From: Sneathiella sp. P13V-1
Lineage (GTDB): Bacteria > Pseudomonadota > Alphaproteobacteria > Sneathiellales > Sneathiellaceae
NCBI RefSeq assembly: GCF_015143595.1
Contig: NZ_WYEU01000001.1
Coordinates: forward strand, 620,001-684,000
Length of the DNA stretch: 64,000 nt
Reading direction: 5' to 3'
Below are positions 44,998 to 54,315 of this stretch, one piece after another; position 1 is the first letter of the stretch, and each line of letters opens with the position of its first letter. A program made the position numbers and the translations under genes. The notes under the pieces are model-generated. The model made no database searches. It had not been told where the DNA came from and was given only the letters and a program-made list of their open reading frames with translations.

Positions 44998-47662
44998 AAC
45001 AAACGACAAGGGCGGGCGTAAATCCTTAAGTCTGAACAAGCCTCTGGAGATGAAAAAAGCTCCGGGTGACAGCGGACAGGTACGTCAAAATATCAGCCAC
45101 GGTCGCTCCAAGACCGTTCAGGTTGAAGTGCGTAAGAAGCGCGGCGCACCGGCGGGACCGATGAAACCCGCAGTCAGCACAGCAGCTCCTTCTACCGTTG
45201 CACCAAAGAAAACACTAAGTGTGTCCAAGAAGTCAGCGGCGAAACCAGCGCAGGGTGGTCAGAACAAAGCGTCTGACAATCAGCTCCTGACGGATAATGA
45301 AAAAGCCAACCGTATGGCGGCTCTACAGCTTGCCAAGCAGCAACAGGAAAAAGATGCTGAAGAAGCAGCCGTTCGCGCGCAGGAAGAAGCACGCAAAGCT
45401 GCCGAAGAAGCGGAAGCTGCAAAATTGGCTGCGAAAGAAAAACGTCATCAGGAGCGGACGACCAAACGTCGCTCTCCTGAGGAGCGTCGCCGTGCGGAAG
45501 AAGAAGAAGCCAAGCGTCTGCTTGAAGAAGCAGAAGCGGCAAAAGAAGCGGAAGCCATTAAACACCGTGAAAAGCAGAAATCTGCACCGCAACCTGCCGA
45601 ACCCAAAAGAGAACAAAAACCAGCGGCCCGCACACAGCGTCCCGGCCCTGCGCAAACTCAGGAAGAGCCGGATCGTGCCGCAGCCGCCGCTCCTCGCAAG
45701 AAAACCAAAGGCAAACCTGCTGGTGGTGGCGAAGAACGCCCATCCCCGAGCCGTAGTCGCGTTGGTGATCAGCGCCGCCGTTCAGGCCGCCTGACCATTG
45801 GTGAAGCTCTTGATGATCGCGGACCAAAGCAACGTTCACTCGCTTCCGTTAAGCGTGCCCGTCGCAAGCAGATGGCGCAACCGGAAGAAGCACCGCAGAA
45901 AGTTTATCGCGAAGTAACCATTCCTGAAGTGATTTCTGTTCAGGAACTGGCGAACCGTATGACAGAGCGTTCTGTTGACGTGATTAAAGAGTTGATGAAA
46001 CTTGGTATCATGGCAACAGCGCAGCAGACAATTGACGCGGATACTGCGGAAATCGTTGTAGCTGAACTAGGTCACGCACCTAAACGTGTTGCCGCCTCTG
46101 ACGTTGAAATTGGTTTGGGTGGCGATGACGCGGACCCAGAAGGTAGCCTGATCCCACGTGCTCCTGTGGTAGCTGTGATGGGTCACGTTGACCATGGTAA
46201 GACTTCCTTGCTGGATGCCCTTCGCAAAACCGACGTTGCTGCAGGTGAGGCTGGCGGTATCACTCAGCATATCGGCGCCTATCAGGTTCAGCTGGCCTCT
46301 GGTGATCTGATCACCTTCCTGGACACACCTGGTCACGAAGCCTTTACAGCCATGCGTATGCGCAGCGCCAAGGTAACTGATCTTGTGATCCTGGTGGTTG
46401 CTGCTGACGATAGCGTTATGCCGCAAACCATTGAAGCCATCAAACACGCAAAAGCAGCGGAAGTACCGATCATTGTCGCGATCAACAAATGCGACAAACC
46501 AGGCGCAGACCCGAACAAGGTGCGTCAGGAACTTTTGCAACATGAGATCTTCGTTGAAGACATGGGTGGTGATGTCCTTTCCGTTGAAGTTTCCGCCCTG
46601 AAAGGGACGGGTCTTGATAAACTTCAGGAAGCGATCCTTCTGCAATCTGAAATCCTTGAGCTTCGGGCAAACCCCGAGCGCAGCGCGCAGGGTTCCGTTG
46701 TGGAAGCCAAGCTGGAAACAGGTCGTGGTATGGTCTCCACGGTTCTTGTTAAACGCGGCACGCTTCGCATTGGCGATAACTTCGTTGCAGGTACTGCCTA
46801 TGGTAAGGTTCGCGCCCTTCTTGACCACCATGGTCGCCCAACAGAAGAGGCCGGTCCATCTGTTCCTGTTGAGGTTCTGGGTATTCAGGGCACGCCAACA
46901 GCCGGTGATGAATTTGTCGTGACCGAGAGCGAAGCACAGGCAAAAGAAATTGCTGAATACCGCCTGCAGGTCGAGAAAGACAAGAAAGTTACTGCAACGG
47001 CTCGCGGCAGCATTGAACAGATGTTCTCTGCTATCAAAGAGGGTACTGCGGATGAACTTCCTGTTGTGATCAAGGCTGACGTAAACGGCTCCGCCGAAGC
47101 GATCGTCAACTCTCTTGAAAAACTGGCAACAGAAGAAGTGAAGGTAAATGTTCTTTACGCTGGTGTCGGCGGTATTACTGAATCTGATATCGCACTTGCC
47201 GCCGCTTCCAATGCCATGGTGATCGCGTTTAACACACGGGCCAACAAGCAGGCGAAAGAGGAAGCTGCGCAACAGGGTGTGGATATCCAGTATTACTCAG
47301 TGATCTACAACGTGATCGACGACATCAAAGCGATGCTGTCCGGTATGCTTGCGCCTACCTTGCGTGAAGACTTCCTGGGTTACGCTGAAATCCGTGAAGT
47401 CTTTAACATTACCAAAGTTGGTAAGATCGGTGGTTGTATGGTCACTGAGGGCGTTGTGAAACGTGGTGCGAAGGTTCGCCTGCTCCGTGACGATGTTGTA
47501 ATCCACGAAGGTACGCTTGCCACGCTCAAACGTTTCAAGGATGAAGTGAAGGATGTTAAATCCGGCATGGAATGTGGTATGGCCTTTGAAAATTACCACG
47601 ATATTCAGGTTGGTGATTTCATCGAATGCTTTGAAGTGGTCGAAGTTGCCCGCGAACTCTGA
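44990..47662 (+). CDS. infB: Translation initiation factor IF-2
   Basis: 890 residues. N-terminal ~330 residues are low-complexity, basic and Ala/Glu/Lys-rich (long helical stretch about 95-210), as in alphaproteobacterial IF2. The IF2-N domain ([20 protein letters not shown]) precedes the GTPase: GHVDHGKT at 398-405, DTPGHEAF (switch II) and [10 protein letters not shown], then domains II-IV at the C-terminus. It places initiator tRNA on the 30S subunit. Overlaps the previous gene by eight bases. Confidence 0.97.
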   Translation: MTETNDKGGRKSLSLNKPLEMKKAPGDSGQVRQNISHGRSKTVQVEVRKKRGAPAGPMKPAVSTAAPSTVAPKKTLSVSKKSAAKPAQGGQNKASDNQLLTDNEKANRMAALQLAKQQQEKDAEEAAVRAQEEARKAAEEAEAAKLAAKEKRHQERTTKRRSPEERRRAEEEEAKRLLEEAEAAKEAEAIKHREKQKSAPQPAEPKREQKPAARTQRPGPAQTQEEPDRAAAAAPRKKTKGKPAGGGEERPSPSRSRVGDQRRRSGRLTIGEALDDRGPKQRSLASVKRARRKQMAQPEEAPQKVYREVTIPEVISVQELANRMTERSVDVIKELMKLGIMATAQQTIDADTAEIVVAELGHAPKRVAASDVEIGLGGDDADPEGSLIPRAPVVAVMGHVDHGKTSLLDALRKTDVAAGEAGGITQHIGAYQVQLASGDLITFLDTPGHEAFTAMRMRSAKVTDLVILVVAADDSVMPQTIEAIKHAKAAEVPIIVAINKCDKPGADPNKVRQELLQHEIFVEDMGGDVLSVEVSALKGTGLDKLQEAILLQSEILELRANPERSAQGSVVEAKLETGRGMVSTVLVKRGTLRIGDNFVAGTAYGKVRALLDHHGRPTEEAGPSVPVEVLGIQGTPTAGDEFVVTESEAQAKEIAEYRLQVEKDKKVTATARGSIEQMFSAIKEGTADELPVVIKADVNGSAEAIVNSLEKLATEEVKVNVLYAGVGGITESDIALAAASNAMVIAFNTRANKQAKEEAAQQGVDIQYYSVIYNVIDDIKAMLSGMLAPTLREDFLGYAEIREVFNITKVGKIGGCMVTEGVVKRGAKVRLLRDDVVIHEGTLATLKRFKDEVKDVKSGMECGMAFENYHDIQVGDFIECFEVVEVAREL

Positions 47663-47691
47663 CCTGAAAACGGTAAATACTCGTAATTCTC

Positions 47692-47721
47692 AAGCGGGAG
47701 GGGCGTATGCTTCTCCCGTTT
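47692..47721 (+). promoter_or_regulatory. Hairpin between infB and rbfA
   Basis: AAGCGGGAG and CTCCCGTTT arms (one G-U pair) around a 12-base loop. No long T run follows, so it may be a processing or pausing hairpin rather than a strong terminator. Confidence 0.4.
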
Positions 47722-47746
47722 GTCTGTTGTGATCAAGGATAGCCCC

Positions 47747-48151
47747 ATGGCAAACCAAAAACGTTCCAGCAAAACAGCAAGCAAACGTCAACTTCGCGTT
47801 GGTGAACAGCTGCGCCATATCATCTCCGAAGTATTGGCGGAAGGTAACATTCACGACCCTGATCTCGTCGGGACTTCAGTGACTGTAACAGAAGTAAATC
47901 CAAGTCCGGATATGCGGAATGCAACCGTCTATGTCCTGCCGCTTGGTGGCCTTAACGAAGATATCATTATTAAGGCGCTGAACCGTACATCCGGCTTTAT
48001 CCAAAGCGAGATGGGCCGCCAGCTCACCATGAAATTCACCCCTCGCCTTTCCTTCAAGAAGGACGAATCCTTTGAGTATGGGGATCACATCGATGCCCTG
48101 ATCAGGGATATTCATAAAGATGACCCTGAGGAAACCTCAGAAGAAGGCTGA
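47747..48151 (+). CDS. rbfA: Ribosome-binding factor A
   Basis: 134 residues from the ATG preceded by AAGGA; the frame is open nine codons earlier. KH-type fold with RVGEQLRHIISEVLAEG at the start, VTEVNPSPDMRNATVYVLP and the C-terminal LSFKKDESFEYGDHIDALI, the usual RbfA pattern. It binds the 30S subunit during 16S processing and cold adaptation. 84 bases after infB, five before truB. Confidence 0.95.
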   Translation: MANQKRSSKTASKRQLRVGEQLRHIISEVLAEGNIHDPDLVGTSVTVTEVNPSPDMRNATVYVLPLGGLNEDIIIKALNRTSGFIQSEMGRQLTMKFTPRLSFKKDESFEYGDHIDALIRDIHKDDPEETSEEG

Positions 48152-48156
48152 TTAAC

Positions 48157-49053
48157 ATGGGACGTAAAAGACGCGGTATTCCCATTCACGGCTGGCTCAA
48201 TATTGACAAGGACGCGGGCCTAAGTTCCGCGGCCGTTGTGGGGGCTGTGCGCCGAATCACCAAAGCGCAAAAAGCGGGCCATGCAGGGACATTGGATCCC
48301 TTCGCTACTGGTGTCCTACCCATCGCCTTGGGGGAGGCTACAAAAACAGTTCCCTACCTTGTGGCGGATGAAAAAGAATATGGCTTCACTGCCCGCTTTG
48401 GTGAAGCGACCAATACGGATGATATTGAAGGAGAGATATGCGAGACCTCTGATCATCGTCCGTCAGATTCAGATATTGAAGCGATCCTGCCAAAATTTAC
48501 TGGAGTGATCACACAGATCCCTCCCGCCTATTCTGCCATCAAAATCAATGGTCAAAGGGCTTACAAACTGGCTCGTGAAGGCGAAGAAGTGGAAATGCCG
48601 GAGCGGCAGGTTACAATCCATGATCTGCGCTTTGAAGAACGGGTCGATGAGACCCATGCACGATTCTATGTGAGGTGCTCAAAAGGCACCTATATCCGGG
48701 CACTTGCGCGGGATATTGCGATTGCCCTCGGGACAGTGGCACACTTAACACAATTGCGCCGACTTTCAGTGGGGCCTTTTTCTGAAAAAAGTGCGATTTC
48801 ACTGGATAAACTGGAGCAGCTGTGGCAGTGTCCGGCAGATTTTGAGGACTTGCTTCCATTGACGACCGCGCTGGACGACATCCCGGCGGTGGCCATATCG
48901 GAAACTCAGGCAATTCGCGTGAGGCACGGCAATGACGTGGCGGTTTCAAATCACGCAGACGGAATGGTCTGCGCCATGGACGGGGAAGTCCCGCTCGCCA
49001 TTTGCAAAGTTGAAAATGGCATCGCGTTTCCTGTCCGCGTTTTTAATATTTAG
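48157..49053 (+). CDS. truB: tRNA pseudouridine-55 synthase TruB
   Basis: 298 residues. The catalytic Asp lies in [19 protein letters not shown], the TruB signature, followed by [12 protein letters not shown] and the RNA-binding segments [16 protein letters not shown] and [14 protein letters not shown]. It makes pseudouridine 55 in tRNA. The C-terminal PUA-like part is short. ATG start five bases after rbfA, with rpsO 17 bases downstream. Confidence 0.96.
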   Translation: MGRKRRGIPIHGWLNIDKDAGLSSAAVVGAVRRITKAQKAGHAGTLDPFATGVLPIALGEATKTVPYLVADEKEYGFTARFGEATNTDDIEGEICETSDHRPSDSDIEAILPKFTGVITQIPPAYSAIKINGQRAYKLAREGEEVEMPERQVTIHDLRFEERVDETHARFYVRCSKGTYIRALARDIAIALGTVAHLTQLRRLSVGPFSEKSAISLDKLEQLWQCPADFEDLLPLTTALDDIPAVAISETQAIRVRHGNDVAVSNHADGMVCAMDGEVPLAICKVENGIAFPVRVFNI

Positions 49054-49070
49054 AAATTGGAGTTTACCCG

Positions 49071-49340
49071 ATGTCGATTACTGCTGAGAAAAAAGCGGAA
49101 CTGATCAAGGAATTTGCAACAAAAGAGGGAGACACCGGTTCTCCTGAAGTACAGATTGCGATCCTGTCAGAACGGATTAGCAACCTTACAGAACATTTCA
49201 AAGACCACAAAAAAGACAAGCACTCTCGTCGTGGTCTGCTGGCACTGGTGAGCAAGCGCCGCCGTCTGCTGGACTATCTGAAAGGTAACAGCGAAGAACG
49301 CTACCTGGACACAATTAAGCGTCTTGGTATTCGTAAGTAA
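49071..49340 (+). CDS. rpsO: Ribosomal protein S15
   Basis: 89 residues, exact family size. Segments [19 protein letters not shown] and [25 protein letters not shown] are the S15 signature. It binds 16S rRNA in the 30S platform, and in E. coli it represses its own mRNA. Followed by a 200-base structured leader and pnp, the classical rpsO-pnp order. Confidence 0.97.
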   Translation: MSITAEKKAELIKEFATKEGDTGSPEVQIAILSERISNLTEHFKDHKKDKHSRRGLLALVSKRRRLLDYLKGNSEERYLDTIKRLGIRK

Positions 49341-49540
49341 GCAGCGCTGTGTTGCCCCTATTTCGGGGACATAAAAATCCAACGCCGGAGTAGCTTCGGG
49401 GACATCCCCACGGCTTCCGGCGTTCGGTGATTCTGGAGTTCGCTCCAGAGGCAAGTAAGAGATTGGAATTTTCAGCAACACATAGGGTGTTGTCTATACG
49501 CGTGCGGACATAGGGTCCAAGCGCCTTGGAAGGAAGAAAA
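49341..49540 (+). promoter_or_regulatory. Structured rpsO-pnp intergenic leader with multiple hairpins
   Basis: At least three clear stems: (1) AACGCCGGA (49381-49389) with TCCGGCGTT (49416-49424), enclosing a shorter GGGG/CCCC stem; (2) CTGGAG-TTCG-CTCCAG at 49433-49448, a UUCG tetraloop hairpin; (3) CAACAC/GTGTTG at 49476-49492. A smaller CCCC/GGGG hairpin may lie near 49355. In E. coli the pnp leader is cut by RNase III and controlled by PNPase; a similar role here is an inference. Confidence 0.65.
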
Positions 49541-51655
49541 ATGTTTGAAGTACATCGCAAGGAAGTGATGTGGGGCGGCCGTCCGCTCGTAATGGAAACA
49601 GGGAAAATCGCGCGCCAGGCTGATGGTGCTGTATTGATTACCTATGGCGGTACACAGATCCTGTGTACAGCAGTTGCTGCAAAAGCAGAAAAGCCGGGAC
49701 AGGATTTCTTCCCGCTTACAGTAAACTATCAGGAAAAGGCGTATGCTGCGGGTAAAATCCCAGGCGGCTTCTTCAAACGCGAAGGACGTCCAACCGAAAA
49801 AGAAACTCTTGTCTCCCGCTTGATTGACCGTCCACTGCGTCCATCTTTCGTCAGCGGCTTCAAGAACGAAACACAAATCATTTGTACAGTGCTGGCACAT
49901 GATCTGGAAAATGATCCAGACGTGATCGCCCTGATCGGCGCATCCGCGGCTCTGACAATTTCCGGTATTCCATTCCTTGGCCCAGTTGGTGCGGCCCGTG
50001 TTGGTGTAATCGACGGCGAATATGTCCTCAACCCAACAATGGAACAGATGGAAAATACAGATCTGGATCTGGTTATCGCAGGTACAGGCGAAGCGGTTCT
50101 GATGATTGAATCAGAAGCAAACGAACTGTCCGAAGAAAAAATGCTCGGCGCTGTCATGTATGGCCACGAACAGTATCAGGCGGTTATCGATGCCATCATC
50201 GACCTGGCAGAGGCTTGTGCAAAAGAGCCTTGGGACTATCAGCCAGCTGAAGTTGATGCTGACCTTGCTGCACGCGTAAAAGCAGCTGCAGAAGCTGGTC
50301 TGTCCGAAGCCTACAAAGAGCAGGTTAAACAGACACGTGTTGAAAAAGTAAATGCTGCAAAAGAAGCCGCACTTGCAACACTGGAAGAAGATGAAGTTGA
50401 AGCCGCTGCTGGTATCTTGAAAAAGATCGAAAAGCAGATTGTTCGCGGCAACATCATTTCAACAGGCACACGTATCGATGGCCGTGACACAAAAACTGTC
50501 CGTCCGATTGTTGCTGAAGTTGGCTCTCTGCCTCGCAGCCACGGCTCTTCCCTGTTCACACGCGGTGAAACACAGGCTCTTGTTGTGACAACATTGGGTA
50601 CTGGTCAGGATGAGCAGATCGTTGATGCGCTTGAAGGCGAATATCGCGAAAACTTCATGCTGCACTACAACTTCCCTCCATATTCTGTAGGTGAAGCAGG
50701 TCGTGTGGGCTTTACAGGTCGTCGCGAAGTTGGTCACGGTAAATTGGCATGGCGTGCGGTTCACCCACTTCTGCCAACGAAAGAAGAGTTCCCTTACACA
50801 TTGCGTGTTGTTTCTGAAGTTACAGAATCAAACGGCTCCTCTTCCATGGCAACCGTTTGCGGTACCTCTCTGTCCCTGATGGATGCCGGTGTTCCTCTGA
50901 AACGTCCAGTTGCGGGTATCGCGATGGGTCTGATTTTGGAAGAAGACGGTCAGTTTGCAGTTCTTTCTGACATTCTGGGCGATGAAGATCATCTGGGTGA
51001 CATGGACTTTAAGGTGGCGGGTACTGAAGAAGGTATCACGTCCCTGCAGATGGACATTAAGATCTCAGGTATCACAGAAGAAATTATGCGTCAGGCACTT
51101 GCTCAGGCAACTGAAGGCCGTCTGCATATTCTGGGTGAAATGGCAAAAGCCATTGATGCTGCCCGTGACGGTGTTCGTGATGGTGCCCCACGCATCACAC
51201 AGATGACCGTTGCCAAAGACAAAATCCGCGACATCATTGGTACTGGCGGTAAAGTTATTCGCGAAATTTGCGAAACAACTGGCGCCAAGATCGATATCGA
51301 TGATGACGGTACTGTTAAAGTTGCGGCCACATCTACAGAAGCAGCGGATGCCGCTGTAAACTGGATTAAATCCATTGTGGATGATCCGGAAGTTGGCCAG
51401 ATCTACAACGGTAAAGTCGTAAAAGTTGTCGACTTTGGTGCTTTCGTGAATTTCTTCGGAAACCGTGACGGCCTGGTTCATATTTCTGAACTGGCACCGA
51501 AACGCGTTGCAAAAGTAACCGACATTGTAAATGAAGGTGACGAAGTTCGCGTTAAAGTCCTGGAAATTGACAACCGCGGCAAAGTTCGTTTGTCCATCAA
51601 GGCGGTTCAGGCCGAAGAAGGTGGATCTGACGAAGGCGAAGCTTCCGACGATTGA
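49541..51655 (+). CDS. pnp: Polyribonucleotide nucleotidyltransferase (PNPase)
   Basis: 704 residues from the ATG preceded by GGAAGGAAG; five extra codons are open upstream. Two RNase PH domains (first from [18 protein letters not shown]; second with [15 protein letters not shown] and the catalytic [15 protein letters not shown]), a helical domain between, then KH ([20 protein letters not shown]) and S1 ([19 protein letters not shown]) domains. It degrades RNA 3' to 5' by phosphorolysis and works in the degradosome. The acidic C-terminal tail is short. Confidence 0.98.
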   Translation: MFEVHRKEVMWGGRPLVMETGKIARQADGAVLITYGGTQILCTAVAAKAEKPGQDFFPLTVNYQEKAYAAGKIPGGFFKREGRPTEKETLVSRLIDRPLRPSFVSGFKNETQIICTVLAHDLENDPDVIALIGASAALTISGIPFLGPVGAARVGVIDGEYVLNPTMEQMENTDLDLVIAGTGEAVLMIESEANELSEEKMLGAVMYGHEQYQAVIDAIIDLAEACAKEPWDYQPAEVDADLAARVKAAAEAGLSEAYKEQVKQTRVEKVNAAKEAALATLEEDEVEAAAGILKKIEKQIVRGNIISTGTRIDGRDTKTVRPIVAEVGSLPRSHGSSLFTRGETQALVVTTLGTGQDEQIVDALEGEYRENFMLHYNFPPYSVGEAGRVGFTGRREVGHGKLAWRAVHPLLPTKEEFPYTLRVVSEVTESNGSSSMATVCGTSLSLMDAGVPLKRPVAGIAMGLILEEDGQFAVLSDILGDEDHLGDMDFKVAGTEEGITSLQMDIKISGITEEIMRQALAQATEGRLHILGEMAKAIDAARDGVRDGAPRITQMTVAKDKIRDIIGTGGKVIREICETTGAKIDIDDDGTVKVAATSTEAADAAVNWIKSIVDDPEVGQIYNGKVVKVVDFGAFVNFFGNRDGLVHISELAPKRVAKVTDIVNEGDEVRVKVLEIDNRGKVRLSIKAVQAEEGGSDEGEASDD

Positions 51656-51662
51656 TGATCTG

Positions 51663-51688
51663 CAGGGACGGATGAAAATCCGTCCCTG
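51663..51688 (+). terminator. Hairpin terminator after pnp
   Basis: Perfect ten-base-pair stem AGGGACGGAT/ATCCGTCCCT closed by a GAAA tetraloop (51664-51687, extended by one C-G pair). No long T run follows, so termination may be factor-dependent or the stem may serve as a 3' stability element. Confidence 0.65.
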
Positions 51689-51770
51689 TCATTACAGGCA
51701 TCTTGATGCTATGGTTAAGTCTCTATATGTCTTAGTCAGGGCATGAATTAAAAGTATTAGGGATTATCCG

Positions 51771-53168
51771 GTGAAATCACTCAACTCCATCGTAATGTCC
51801 GGGAAAGAAGTTCTTCCCCTCATCGAAGGCGGAAAAGGCATTGCCGTCTCTTCCGGTCAAAGTTCTGGCGCATGGGCGGCCGCTGGCGGTATCGCGACCT
51901 TTTCCGGGGTAAATGCAGACAGTTATGACGAAAATGGTGATGTGATCCCGCAAACCTATTCTGGTCGGACTCGTCGGGACCGCCACGAAGAACTGGTCGC
52001 TTACGGGATCCAGGGTGGTATCACCCAGGCCCAAATCTCTCATGATCTAGCAGGTGGCCAAGGTGCCATCCATATGAATGTTCTTTGGGAAATGGGCGGG
52101 GCTGAGCGCATTCTGCATGGTGTGCTGGAAGGCGCAAAAGGCCTGATCGACGGCATCACTTGTGGTGCGGGAATGCCATACCGCGTCGCCCAGATTGCCG
52201 CTGACTACAAAGTTCACTATTACCCAATTATTTCCTCTGCCCGCGCGTTTCGCGCCCTCTGGAAACGTGCCTATCACAAGTTTTCAGACTGGCTTGGCGG
52301 AGTTGTGTACGAAGATCCATGGCTAGCAGGTGGTCATAACGGTCTTAGCAATTCTGAAGATCCACTTCAGCCACAAGACCCTTACCCACGTATTGTGGAG
52401 TTACGGACCCTGATGAATTCCGTTGGCTTGGAAAACACACCTATTATTATGGCAGGTGGTGTGTGGGCTCTGGAAGAATGGGAACATTGGCTGGATAACC
52501 CGGAAGTTGGTCCGATTGCCTTCCAGTTTGGCACGCGCCCGCTTCTGACAAAAGAAAGCCCGATTTCCGACGCCTGGAAACAGAAACTTCTGACCCTGAA
52601 TGAGGGCGATGTTTTCCTCAATAAATTCAGCCCAACAGGCTTTTATTCCTCTGCTGTTCGAAACGAATTTCTACAAGAGTTGAAAGCACGGTCTGACCGT
52701 CAGGTAGCATTTTCCACAGAACCTGTGGGTGAGCATACTGAGGCCTTTAGCATGGGCGCACGTAAACGCGAGGTTTTCCTGACACCAGCTGACAGGGAAA
52801 ATGCTGAAAATTGGGTGGCGGAAGGTTATACCGAAGCCATGAAAACTCCTGATTCAACAATGATCTTTGTGGACAAGCCAAAAATGGCTGAAATTCGCAA
52901 AGACCAAGTGGATTGCATGGGTTGCCTTTCACATTGCAGTTTCTCTAACTGGGCTGAAGGTGAAAAGGGTAATACTGGTCGCAAAGCAGATCCACGCAGC
53001 TTCTGTATTCAGAAAACATTGCAGGACGCGATCCACACATCTGACATCAACCACAATTTGATGTTTGCGGGCCACGCTGCGTATCGTTTTGCAACAGATC
53101 CGTTCTATGCAAACGGCAATATTCCAACTGTTAAAGAGCTTGTTGACCGGATCATGACCGGTAAATAA
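51771..53168 (+). CDS. Nitronate monooxygenase-family flavoprotein with C-terminal cysteine cluster
   Basis: 465 residues, longer than the usual ~320-360 of nitronate monooxygenases. The TIM-barrel FMN part is recognised by KGIAVSSGQSSGAWAAAGGI, AGGQGAIHMNVLW and PIIMAGGVWALEEW, typical of the NPD/YrpB family. The C-terminal extension has C382, C385, C389 and C412 (CX2CX3CX22C), which could bind an Fe-S cluster or zinc. The family oxidises nitronates or reduces enones with FMN; the real substrate here is unknown. It precedes irr by 80 bases and may be tied to iron or redox stress. Confidence 0.8.
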   Translation: MKSLNSIVMSGKEVLPLIEGGKGIAVSSGQSSGAWAAAGGIATFSGVNADSYDENGDVIPQTYSGRTRRDRHEELVAYGIQGGITQAQISHDLAGGQGAIHMNVLWEMGGAERILHGVLEGAKGLIDGITCGAGMPYRVAQIAADYKVHYYPIISSARAFRALWKRAYHKFSDWLGGVVYEDPWLAGGHNGLSNSEDPLQPQDPYPRIVELRTLMNSVGLENTPIIMAGGVWALEEWEHWLDNPEVGPIAFQFGTRPLLTKESPISDAWKQKLLTLNEGDVFLNKFSPTGFYSSAVRNEFLQELKARSDRQVAFSTEPVGEHTEAFSMGARKREVFLTPADRENAENWVAEGYTEAMKTPDSTMIFVDKPKMAEIRKDQVDCMGCLSHCSFSNWAEGEKGNTGRKADPRSFCIQKTLQDAIHTSDINHNLMFAGHAAYRFATDPFYANGNIPTVKELVDRIMTGK

Positions 53169-53189
53169 AGCAGCTTTTCTCTCGCAGAT

Positions 53190-53235
53190 TTGAATTATTC
53201 CAGCTTTTACACTATATAAGGTTGGAATAATTTTT
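53190..53235 (+). promoter_or_regulatory. irr promoter bracketed by a 10-bp inverted repeat
   Basis: TTGAAT at 53190-53195 and TATATA at 53213-53218 with a 17-base spacer give a good sigma-70 promoter. The perfect inverted repeat AATTATTCCA (53193-53202) / TGGAATAATT (53223-53232) surrounds the -10 box, with arm centres 30 bases apart, followed by TTTTT. It may be an operator for autoregulation, or double as an AU-rich terminator for the gene upstream. Confidence 0.5.
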
Positions 53236-53251
53236 CTGTGAGCGTTGTGTG

Positions 53252-53698
53252 ATGACCGATTATCCCGCCAGAAAAGACGACCATCTGTCTTTACAAAAAG
53301 TGTTGGAATTGAAAATTCGTGATGCGGATTTACGTCCAACACGTCAGCGCCTTGCCTTGGCAGCCCTTCTGTTTGCTGAGGGAAATCGCCATATCACCGC
53401 AGAAATGTTGCATGGTGAAGCTATTGATGCCGGCGTGAAAATCTCACTTGCCACTATTTATAACAATCTGCATCAATTTACCGACGCCGGCCTTCTTCGT
53501 GAAGTTGTAGTCGATACGACCCGTTCCTATTTCGACACAAATGTCACGCCCCATCACCACTTCTTCCATGAAGAAGAGCTTCGCCTTCAAGACATCCCTG
53601 CGGGTGAGATTAAGCTGGAGAAACTTCCAGATCTTCCAGAAGGCTATGAGATATCTGACGTGGATGTCATAGTCAGACTTTCAAAGAAAAGAACCTGA
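53252..53698 (+). CDS. irr: Iron response regulator Irr (Fur superfamily)
   Basis: 148 residues from the ATG; a GTG one codon earlier is possible. N-terminal winged helix (LRPTRQRLALAALLFAEG, ISLATIYNNLHQFTDAG), then a dimer domain with the Irr-type HHHFFHEEE motif and a DVDVIVRL end. Irr controls iron, haem and Fe-S genes in alphaproteobacteria and is turned over via haem. The N-terminal haem regulatory Cys-Pro motif of the Bradyrhizobium protein is absent. A palindrome resembling its target ICE lies just downstream, before the rubrerythrin gene. Confidence 0.92.
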   Translation: MTDYPARKDDHLSLQKVLELKIRDADLRPTRQRLALAALLFAEGNRHITAEMLHGEAIDAGVKISLATIYNNLHQFTDAGLLREVVVDTTRSYFDTNVTPHHHFFHEEELRLQDIPAGEIKLEKLPDLPEGYEISDVDVIVRLSKKRT

Positions 53699-53714
53699 AG
53701 CACGGCTAATAGTT

Positions 53715-53733
53715 GTTTAGAAAAATTCTAAAC
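53715..53733. promoter_or_regulatory. ICE-like Irr operator upstream of rubrerythrin gene
   Basis: Perfect palindrome GTTTAGAA-AAA-TTCTAAAC (8-bp arms, 3-bp spacer). The TTAGAA/TTCTAA arms match what I recall of the iron control element bound by Irr. It lies between irr and the rubrerythrin gene, and ends three bases before the -35 box of the candidate promoter. Confidence 0.7.
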
Positions 53734-53735
53734 TA

Positions 53736-53763
53736 TTGACTCCCTCCTCATATAAGCTAAATT
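53736..53763 (+). promoter_or_regulatory. Candidate promoter of the rubrerythrin operon
   Basis: TTGACT at 53736-53741 and TAAATT at 53758-53763 with a 16-base spacer, immediately downstream of the ICE-like palindrome. This leaves a leader of about 54 bases before the rubrerythrin ATG. Confidence 0.45.
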
Positions 53764-53823
53764 TTATTTAGGGAAAAATGTTGTGTGGCATTTCCTGCCC
53801 ACGCAGAGCTAGAGGAGGATGCA

Positions 53824-54240
53824 ATGAGCCTAAAAGGAACTCAGACCGAACAGAATTTAAAAGACGCCTTTGCCGGAGAATCTCAGGCAAACCGCCGGTA
53901 CTTGTATTTCGCGCAAAAAGCGGACGTTGAGGGGTATAATGATGTTTCAACAGTCTTCCGCTCCACCGCGGAAGGGGAAACAGGTCATGCCCACGGCCAT
54001 TTGGAATATCTGGAAGAAGCGGGTGATCCTGCGACAGGAATGCCTATTGGCACAACATCCGACAATCTGAAAGCGGCCATTGCCGGGGAGACACATGAAT
54101 ATACGGATATGTATCCGGGAATGGCCAAAACCGCCCGCGAGGAAGGTTTTGATGAAATTGCCGATTGGTTCGAAACTTTGGCAAAAGCTGAAAAAAGTCA
54201 TGCTGGACGCTTCCAGAAGGCCTTGGACGAACTTGACTAG
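53824..54240 (+). CDS. Rubrerythrin-type ferritin-like diiron protein
   Basis: 138 residues from the ATG preceded by GAGGAGG. Ferritin-like four-helix bundle with two diiron half-sites: [18 protein letters not shown] and [16 protein letters not shown] in the first half, [19 protein letters not shown] and [12 protein letters not shown] in the second (Glu and His ligands). The C-terminal rubredoxin domain of classical rubrerythrin is missing. These proteins reduce peroxide or handle iron in the cytoplasm. It lies behind the ICE-like site and heads the operon with an Fe-S protein and a DUF3501 protein. Confidence 0.9.
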   Translation: MSLKGTQTEQNLKDAFAGESQANRRYLYFAQKADVEGYNDVSTVFRSTAEGETGHAHGHLEYLEEAGDPATGMPIGTTSDNLKAAIAGETHEYTDMYPGMAKTAREEGFDEIADWFETLAKAEKSHAGRFQKALDELD

Positions 54241-54254
54241 AACGTCCGGCATTT

Positions 54255-54282
54255 GAGAGGCATTTCCTCGGAGATGCCTCTC
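54255..54282 (+). promoter_or_regulatory. Hairpin between rubrerythrin and the Fe-S protein gene
   Basis: Perfect 9-bp stem GAGAGGCAT/ATGCCTCTC with a 10-base loop and no T run. It may set differential stability between the first and second genes of the operon. Confidence 0.5.
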
Positions 54283-54315
54283 CTAAATCTCATAACTAAT
54301 TAATGGACGGGCAAC

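Noticed and set aside
45323-45655. Phe/Arg/Cys-rich minus-strand frame opposite infB
   Set aside because: Artifact of the Ala/Glu/Lys-rich low-complexity region of IF-2 read in reverse.
46067-47272. 401-codon minus-strand frame opposite the infB GTPase domain
   Set aside because: Antisense to a highly conserved gene; no domain seen.
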